Source: Neospora caninum Liverpool
Taxonomy: Eukaryota > Apicomplexa > Conoidasida > Eucoccidiorida > Sarcocystidae
NCBI RefSeq assembly: GCF_000208865.1
Contig: NC_018390.1
Coordinates: forward strand, 3,862,270-3,926,269
Reading direction: 5' to 3'
DNA: 64,000 nt
The first letter of the stretch is position 1; each line of letters begins with the position of its first letter. A program made the translations under genes and the position numbers. This document shows positions 57,814 through 64,000 of the stretch, one piece after another. A model generated the notes under the pieces. The model worked only from the letters and a program-made list of their open reading frames with translations, had not been told where the DNA came from and made no database searches.

Positions 57814-59711
57814 CTTGAATGGCAGCGTGTGGCTGTGTGCGGTTCGGGTCGGCCTTCGCCTGCAGTGTCAAAAAAGGCAAAAAGTGTGTCCTTTGCGTCG
57901 CGGCGCCCCGGTCTCTTTGCGAACGGGAAGCAAAAAGCGGACAAAATGCGGGTAACTGGAGCGGAATCGTCGAGGAATGCCAAGTGGACAGGCAGCGCAC
58001 GCTCACCAGTCGCAGCTTAGCAGCTTAGCAGTTGATTAGCCTTCCACGCGAAAAACAAGCGACGTCGACGCCATCGTTTGAGCCAGAGCCGGTCCGCGGG
58101 CTCTCTCCGCCTTTGCGGCAGCGGCATCTTCTCATCACCCCCCTTTTCCGCACTTCTTCAGTCTTTCCTGCGAAGCTCTTTCGCTGTTCCCAGAAACCTT
58201 CCTAGACGTTCCTTTTTGCTTTCCACGAAACTCCGTAACCTCGCCTTTTACTGCTTCGTCTCGGCCACTCTGTGCGAGACACAAGAGCACGTGTGCAGAG
58301 AGGCCGTCCGTGATGCACCAGTCTCGCGGCTCCTCCCGCCAACCTCCAGAGGTTCGGCGCTCCAACCTCTCATTTTTCACTTCCAATGCATAGAAATTGC
58401 ATGAGGTTTCTCATTCGAGCGAATTACACAGACGAAGATTGATCCCAATCAGGATCGCGCCGCGTTCCTATGAAACTTCGCGAACTTGTGTCCTCGCTCA
58501 GCAGTGAGCCTCGTCAGTCGAGTCTTCGCTTCTTCGCGGCGCACAGAGCACCCCGACCACGTTCCATACCGTTTTCAGAACAGTTTTTCCGGAGGCTCAC
58601 GTGCAAGCAGGAGTGTCTAGGCAAGGCACCGCACATTACATCTAGTTTTAAACGTGCGCATCTGTGCTTGGCCAGCTTATTGCACGACGGATAGCCCTGC
58701 CTATTTAGACGCGCCAGAAATGGTATGGCGTATACGCGAGAGGTTGGAAGTCGTTTTGTCTCGCCGGAGCCTGTAAGCAGACCCAGCGCGGATAGAAAAG
58801 GCGATATCTCTGTGGCGTCGAAACTGCCTTGGTTTTCTTCCCAGAAACGACAACAAAGAAAGAGTAGAAAACAAAGCGTGATGGTAGGACGAGGGAACGG
58901 AGCGGCGAAGAAGTGGAAAAAAGGCGAAAAACACACTGAGAGAGTCGTGGCCTGGATACAGCGCCGTGTATTCGTCTTGTCGGCCTCCGGGCCAATCCAG
59001 TGCAGGGATTGCGCGTGCTGTGTCAACTTTGATTCTTTCGAGTTTCCTCCATCGTCTGGAAGAGGAACCTCGCAGTATTACCCCGGAAGATAAAAGAGGT
59101 TGCAAGGAGAAAAGAGACTGCGTCCTCATCGTGCTTCGCACTCGTCCGATCCGCGCGGACACCGCTGCCTCGTCCCCTCTTCGTTTCTCTTCTTTTTGTG
59201 TCCTGATATGCCCGTGAAAATCATGCCTTCCTCCTCCCTTCTTCGCTTCTCTTGAGGTTGCCCTCGACGCCTTTCTTTCGAGTCCCCCGTAGCATTTTTT
59301 TCCATGCGCCACTGTCCGTGTCTTCTCGCCGTCTTCTCCCGAGTGTGTCGGTTTCCACTCTTTCTGTTTCTTTCTCTCTATCTCGTTGGGTTTCTCCCCT
59401 TCTCTCCCCGTCTGCCTCGTTCTCTGTCTTTTTTCTTCCTCTCTCTTTCCTTCCGCCGTGCCTCTCACCCTCTGTCTTTTCCTCGCGTTCCCTCGTTCTA
59501 GCGGCGACTGCCTGCCTCGTATCCCGATCCTCGCCGCCACACTCGTTTCCGCTACGTTTCTGTTACTTTGCCTCGTTGCCACCCTCCCTCCACCCAAAGG
59601 CTTGGTGGGTTCGGCCTTTCTTTTGCTTGAAGCGGCTGTATCTTCGCCGCCTCCGTCTCTCACCCATATATCCTCTCCCGCCGTCCCGTTCTCTCCGCCC
59701 CTGATTCCCTC
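57814..59711. other. Divergent intergenic region, GILT and coiled-coil gene
   Basis: The two genes point away from each other. The last 550 bp (59160-59711) are strongly pyrimidine-rich on plus, as expected for the 5' UTR of the plus gene; 58700-59100 is purine-rich on plus. No further gene or defined promoter element is supported. A minus-strand frame at 58701-59663 is the antisense of this biased sequence. Confidence 0.5.
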
Positions 59712-62700
59712 ATGGAAGACGACGAGCAGGAACCGCCCGCGTTGTCGGACGACATGGCGGTCGCCTCGGAGGCTTCCTCGCCTCGTTCCCGGGACGCTTT
59801 TCGCGGGTCTCTTTCCATGGCGATGCTATGCGGCGATGACGAAGCTCTTCCTGAGTCGCCGACGCCTTCGTCCTCTTACTCGTCTCCTTCTTCGCCTTCC
59901 GTGGCGTCTTCGTGTGCTGAAGATCACGAATCTTCGTTAGTCTCCCCTTCGCCTTCGGGGCCAGAACTCGAAGGACGCTCTGACCCTCCTCTTTCTTCCC
60001 TTGAAAGAAAGTCAGAGTCAGGTCACTCGACCGCTGCCTCGTCTTCTTCGTCTTCTCATCCCACTCTTGCCCCCACTGTGTCAGCTCCGGGTACGCAGCA
60101 GCCGGCCCCGCCTCCCCCTCCACTGTCTCCCCCTCGCCAACCGCTGTCTCCTGTCGCGTCTCCTGCTTCGCGTGTCCCTCCGTCACCGACAGACCAGTCT
60201 TCTCCGTCTCACTCTCCGCCGTCGCGCCATCTCCAGTATCTCTTTCCCTTCTCAGAGAAGCAGTCCGAGTCGTACAATCTCTCTTCTTCTCTCTCTTCTC
60301 CCTCGAATTCTCTCTCTTCTTCTGCCTCTGCTTCTCTCTCTTCCTCCAGCGCCTCTCCTCTCGCCGCGCACCCCTTCTTCCCGTTTCGCGACCAACTCCA
60401 GGAGAAAGCCGCAGATTCGCAGTTTCTCTCTTCGGCAGGGAGTCTCCTCTGGCGTTTCGGGAAAAAAATCGGCACCAGCGGAAAGGCAGCTGCCGAGGCA
60501 GCCGCGCACGCAGCCGCCCGCGCCGCGCTCGTAACTGTGGGCGAACCCACAATCCTCGCCCCGCCTGTTTCCCCGGGGGAAGAGAGAAGAGGGTCAGCGA
60601 ACGCCGGCGAGAACGACGGTGGACGAGTGCGCGTCAGCGAAGGCCAACGAGCAGGGAAAGAAGAAAGAGAAGAGAAGAGAGAGGAAGAGGGAAGAGAGAC
60701 GGGGGGATTGAGCCGCCGGTGTCGCAGGGAAGAGGGAGAGGAGAGGAACGAGGAAGGGGTTCCGGACGACGCAGGGGGTGGAGAACACGGGCGAGGGAGA
60801 GAAGAAGGAAAAACGCCGTACAAACGGCAGCGAGAAGGACCAAGTGAAGAAGAACTGAAGCCAGAAATCGAAGCGCGGAGGTGAGTTCGCCGCCAGACGG
60901 TCGCTGCTGCCTCGGCTGCGTCCTCGTCTTTTCTCTTTTCTCGGCACCCCCCTTGGACTCTGGCCTTTCGTTTCGCGTCTATCCTTCACGCTGCTCGTGT
61001 CTATTCTTGTCTCGTGGGTCTCCTTTCCCCGTCTTCTCGAGGCCCAGGTGTCTTCTCCATGCTGGCTACTTCTCCCGCTGTGACGTCTGCCTCCCTCGGG
61101 AGAGAAGCATGCAGAGACAGCAAGGAAGAGATCTGTACGGGCCGGGCGGCACGCCGGATCCGTGGCGAGAGCGTGATACGATCTTCCCGAAATGTGGGTT
61201 GAGAAAACGGAGAAGAGGAACTCTGAAGACGCGTTGCTGTAGGCCGCTTCTTTATGTATATGCATATCTACGCATATTCACGTCTATTTTTCTGTTTATA
61301 CATCCCCGGGTTCGTCTTCTTGTCTTGGTGGTGTGCGTTGTGTGTTCAGGCAGCCACTGCAGGCGCACCACGAGGGCTTTGCCCAGAGGAGTTGTCTTCC
61401 TTCCTATCCTCCAAACGCCGACACGAATCCGTCCTCTTCGGCCGCGTCTCCGCCGTCTTGCGAAGCGTGGACGTCGCCGGTGGCGGCTCGGCACGTCTCC
61501 GCGATGGACGGAGACACTCCTGAGGGAGACGATGACGGCATCCCGCGCAAAGAGGTGGACAAGGAGATACGGCGGCTTCAAGAAGAGATCGTGGAAGCGC
61601 TTTGCGCCGCGGCGGCTCCTGCGGCCGCCACGGCCGCTCTCACAGCAACGGAGGCTGCCGTCCGGTCTTTGGAGACTTCGAGTGCAAGAAACGCAGCGTC
61701 GGGCCGCGAGCGTTGTGCGCGCGAATGGCGCGCGGACGCCGGGGCGGTTGCGGCGGCGACGGCTGTCGCGCTCTACGAGGACGACGCGCTGCTCAGCAAC
61801 GTCCGGTCGCTGGTTGATACCATGGCGGCGCTGCGCGGTTCGTTGCGGAGGACGTCCAGGGGCGGGAAGTCTTCTCTGCGTGCTGCGGAGTCTCCGGCGG
61901 GGGACGAGTCTGGCGGAGCCGAAGCGGGTCAAGCAGAGAGCGAAGAAGAGTCGAACGCGCGTCAGCGCCCGACAGCCAGCTCAGCAGCTTCTCGGGCGCC
62001 GTCGGAGCCCAGCGCCTGTGGCCGTTGCGGTCGCTGCGCGGGGCGAGACTCCGGCGCTTCTCCTGTGGGGTCGGCGCCCGGAGAGACGGCGCGTCTCCTC
62101 GAGAAGATCCAGACTCAGCAGTTCGAGTTAGATCGCCTTCGAGACACAAACGACCGACAGGGGAAGCAGCTGCTGCAGCTCACTCTGCAACTCACTTCCC
62201 TTAAGACGGAGGCGGAGGAGCGCAGTTTGCACGAGAAGGAGAGAGCGGAGCAGGAACAGGCGAGAGAGCGCCAGGAACGCGAACGGGAGCGAGAGCGCAT
62301 GCACGCCGAGGAGCGACAAGCCGAGCTGTCTGCGCAGCATCAGCGCGAGCTCGAAGAGCTGGCGGCTGCCGCCGCCGAGAGTTTCGACCTAAAGTGCCAT
62401 CTCCAGGACCTCGCAAAGACGTGCAGTCTCGCGCAAGATCGACAGCGGGTGAGACAGTGCCCTTTTTATGTATGCATCTATACATATATATATATATATA
62501 TACGTGCATATTTTTATGTTTGTCGGCGGCATTGCCTCTCTAGGGTTTCACTGCATTCTCAATCAGGATCAAGATCGCTACAGGTGCATAGATCGGTAGA
62601 TGTGGCTGTGCTGTTCGTGTCACCATTTGTCGTGTCGAGTGAGTGTTTTCGTATCCCCGGTATCGGCAGGCTCTTGAGGAAGAGATCGCAGGTCTGCGGA

Positions 62701-64000
62701 AAGACCTCGCTGATAGGGACGCGAAGCTGGAGGGATTGACGCAGTTGCCTTCAACGTCTCTCTCTTCAGCGGAGGCAGCGGCTGCCGACGAGGCCGGTCA
62801 GGCCCGACCCGAGGACGAAAAGAGGGAGGCGATCAGCAGCTGTTCAGTGGAAGGTGACGAGTCGCAGCGGAAAGGCAGAGCGCCCGACGCGGGTGCGCGT
62901 GCGCCGACCGTGTCCGTCGCGGTCCAAGCGACTCCGGCAGGCGAGGGATATCGGGCCGGCTTCGACGGTGGCGTGCATGCAGGCAAAGACGAGAGACAAA
63001 GCAGGCGACAGTCCCCTACGTCTCGGCTCCCCGACGCGCGAGAAGGACAGGGCGACCGACAGGCGTGTGGAGCACGAGGTGGTGAGAGAGCAGAGAACAC
63101 GGAGCGAGAGCCTCCGGCGAATGTCGACTCGCAGCCCGCGAAGGTCGCAGACCAGGCAAGTTCTCTCGGGGCCGAGGAGTCAGCAGTGAGCGGCGAAGCG
63201 GGACACGCGGAAGCGCTGTCGAGGAAAGTTGCGATGTTGCAGTTCGAACTGGAATCAGTGAAGGCACGAGACACCTGCGAGCGGCGCCGCCAGCAGCAGC
63301 AGATCCAGGACCTCAAGCTTTTGTGTATCAAGGAAAAGACGAAGCGAGAGAAGGTACGCGGCGAGCCGCATCCGGACGAACAGGGATGCATGCCATCTTC
63401 CATCAACAACGGCAGGGAAACCAGTGACGCTTCAACTCCCTTCTGCTCCTTCTCGCAGCCTTTGGGTCTGCGTGGAGGAAGCGGAAGACGCGGTGGGAGG
63501 GGGGTCAGGCTCTCCATTTGGGCGTTTGTCTCTTGGTTTTCCGCTGTCTCTTCTGGGGATGTTTCCTCGCGAGATGCAGCATAAATAGGGTTCTTCGGGG
63601 CGTACAGAGTCCCTCTAATTTGCGCTGTCGCTTCTCGCCTCCACCGCCGTTCCCCACTTGGCTTCCCCTCGTCGCTCTTGGCCGTGTCATTCGCGTCGAT
63701 TCCTCGCTACGTGGTCTTGCCGCCTCTCTTCTGCGCTCTTGTTCTGATCCACTCTGCGTCTGTCTCCTTCCCGCGTTCTTTTTCCGGGTCTCCTTTTGTT
63801 CCCCTGCGTCGCGCTTCTCTCTTTTTGCCGACCGAGGATCGGTTCCTGCGCGTTCTCTCGCGTCTCTTCAGGCGGAGGCGGAGTGTCAGCGGTTGATGGC
63901 GGCGGCCTTGGAGCAGCAGCTGCTCGAGCTCCAGCAGCGTCAACAGTCTCTCGGCGACGACGGTTTCCCAGAGGCGGCTCCGCGAAATCGCCTGGGTTCT
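59712..64000 (+). CDS. Coiled-coil protein, 3' end outside window (hypothetical)
   Basis: Exons 59712-60880, 61350-62448, 62670-63353 and 63872 to beyond 64000, with matching phases; at least 1,026 aa. The ATG at 59712 follows a long pyrimidine-rich 5' UTR. Residues 1-230 are Ser/Pro-rich and probably disordered. An amphipathic segment LLWRFGKKIGTSGKAAAEAA and an Ala-rich helix follow, then a charged tail. Exon 2 has a short coil (KEVDKEIRRLQEEIVEAL), Ala-rich helices, a small Cys cluster (ACGRCGRCAGRD), and then a long coiled coil (TARLLEKIQTQQFELDRLRD onward, with heavy Glu/Arg repeats) that resumes in exon 3 (ALEEEIAGLRKDLADRDAKL; RKVAMLQFELESVKARDTC) and exon 4 (ALEQQLLELQQRQQSL). No catalytic domain is seen. 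Golgin-, centrosome- or cytoskeleton-like roles are possible but unproven. Confidence 0.85.
62477..62503. repeat. (TA)n microsatellite in intron 2 of the right-edge coiled-coil gene
   Basis: A short AT dinucleotide tract inside the intron 62449-62669. Confidence 0.8.

Overview
The window is nuclear DNA from an apicomplexan, most likely a tissue-cyst-forming coccidian of the Toxoplasma/Neospora/Hammondia group. The evidence is intron-rich genes with GT-AG introns of about 75 to 1,200 bp, GC-rich coding DNA, pyrimidine-rich introns and UTRs on the sense strand, many (TA)n/(TATG)n microsatellites, recurrent TGCATGC motifs, and a short copy of apicomplexan-type mitochondrial cox1. The species cannot be fixed from sequence alone.

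Layout from left to right. Minus strand: the N-terminal chorein exon of a VPS13 lipid-transfer protein (runs off the left edge), intronless RER1 (4266-4961), and the six-exon V-ATPase proteolipid c'' (8660-11723). Plus strand: a single-pass membrane protein with a LEA_2/NHL-like ectodomain (13994-17229), an ALYREF/Yra1 mRNA-export adaptor (20745-22907), and a very large unrecognised coiled-coil gene (27413-35469). Minus strand: a seven-exon protein with a mitochondrial-type presequence and helical repeats (37017-43226), then tRNA-Leu(AAG) (45524-45603) and a weak small ORF. Plus strand: a MYND-finger protein (46568-52200). Minus strand: a GILT-family thiol reductase (53886-57813). Plus strand: a second coiled-coil gene (59712 to beyond the right edge).

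Exon structures were built by hand from reading frame, splice sites and phase. For every gene with a closed model the exon phases add up. One exon boundary in the large coiled-coil gene is unresolved. The genes are unrelated housekeeping and lineage-specific genes and do not form a pathway, although RER1, the V-ATPase subunit, VPS13 and GILT all belong to the endomembrane/acidic compartment system.

The most noteworthy observations are a MYND zinc finger whose first CxxC pair is separated from the rest by 429 residues; a GILT enzyme with an internal insertion of about 120 residues and a possible frame-preserving cassette exon just before its CxxC; a LEA_2-like membrane protein with a repeat-filled intron; a cox1-derived nuclear insertion; and a 100-N assembly gap beside inverted repeats. 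I found no defence system, CRISPR array, intact transposon or virus.
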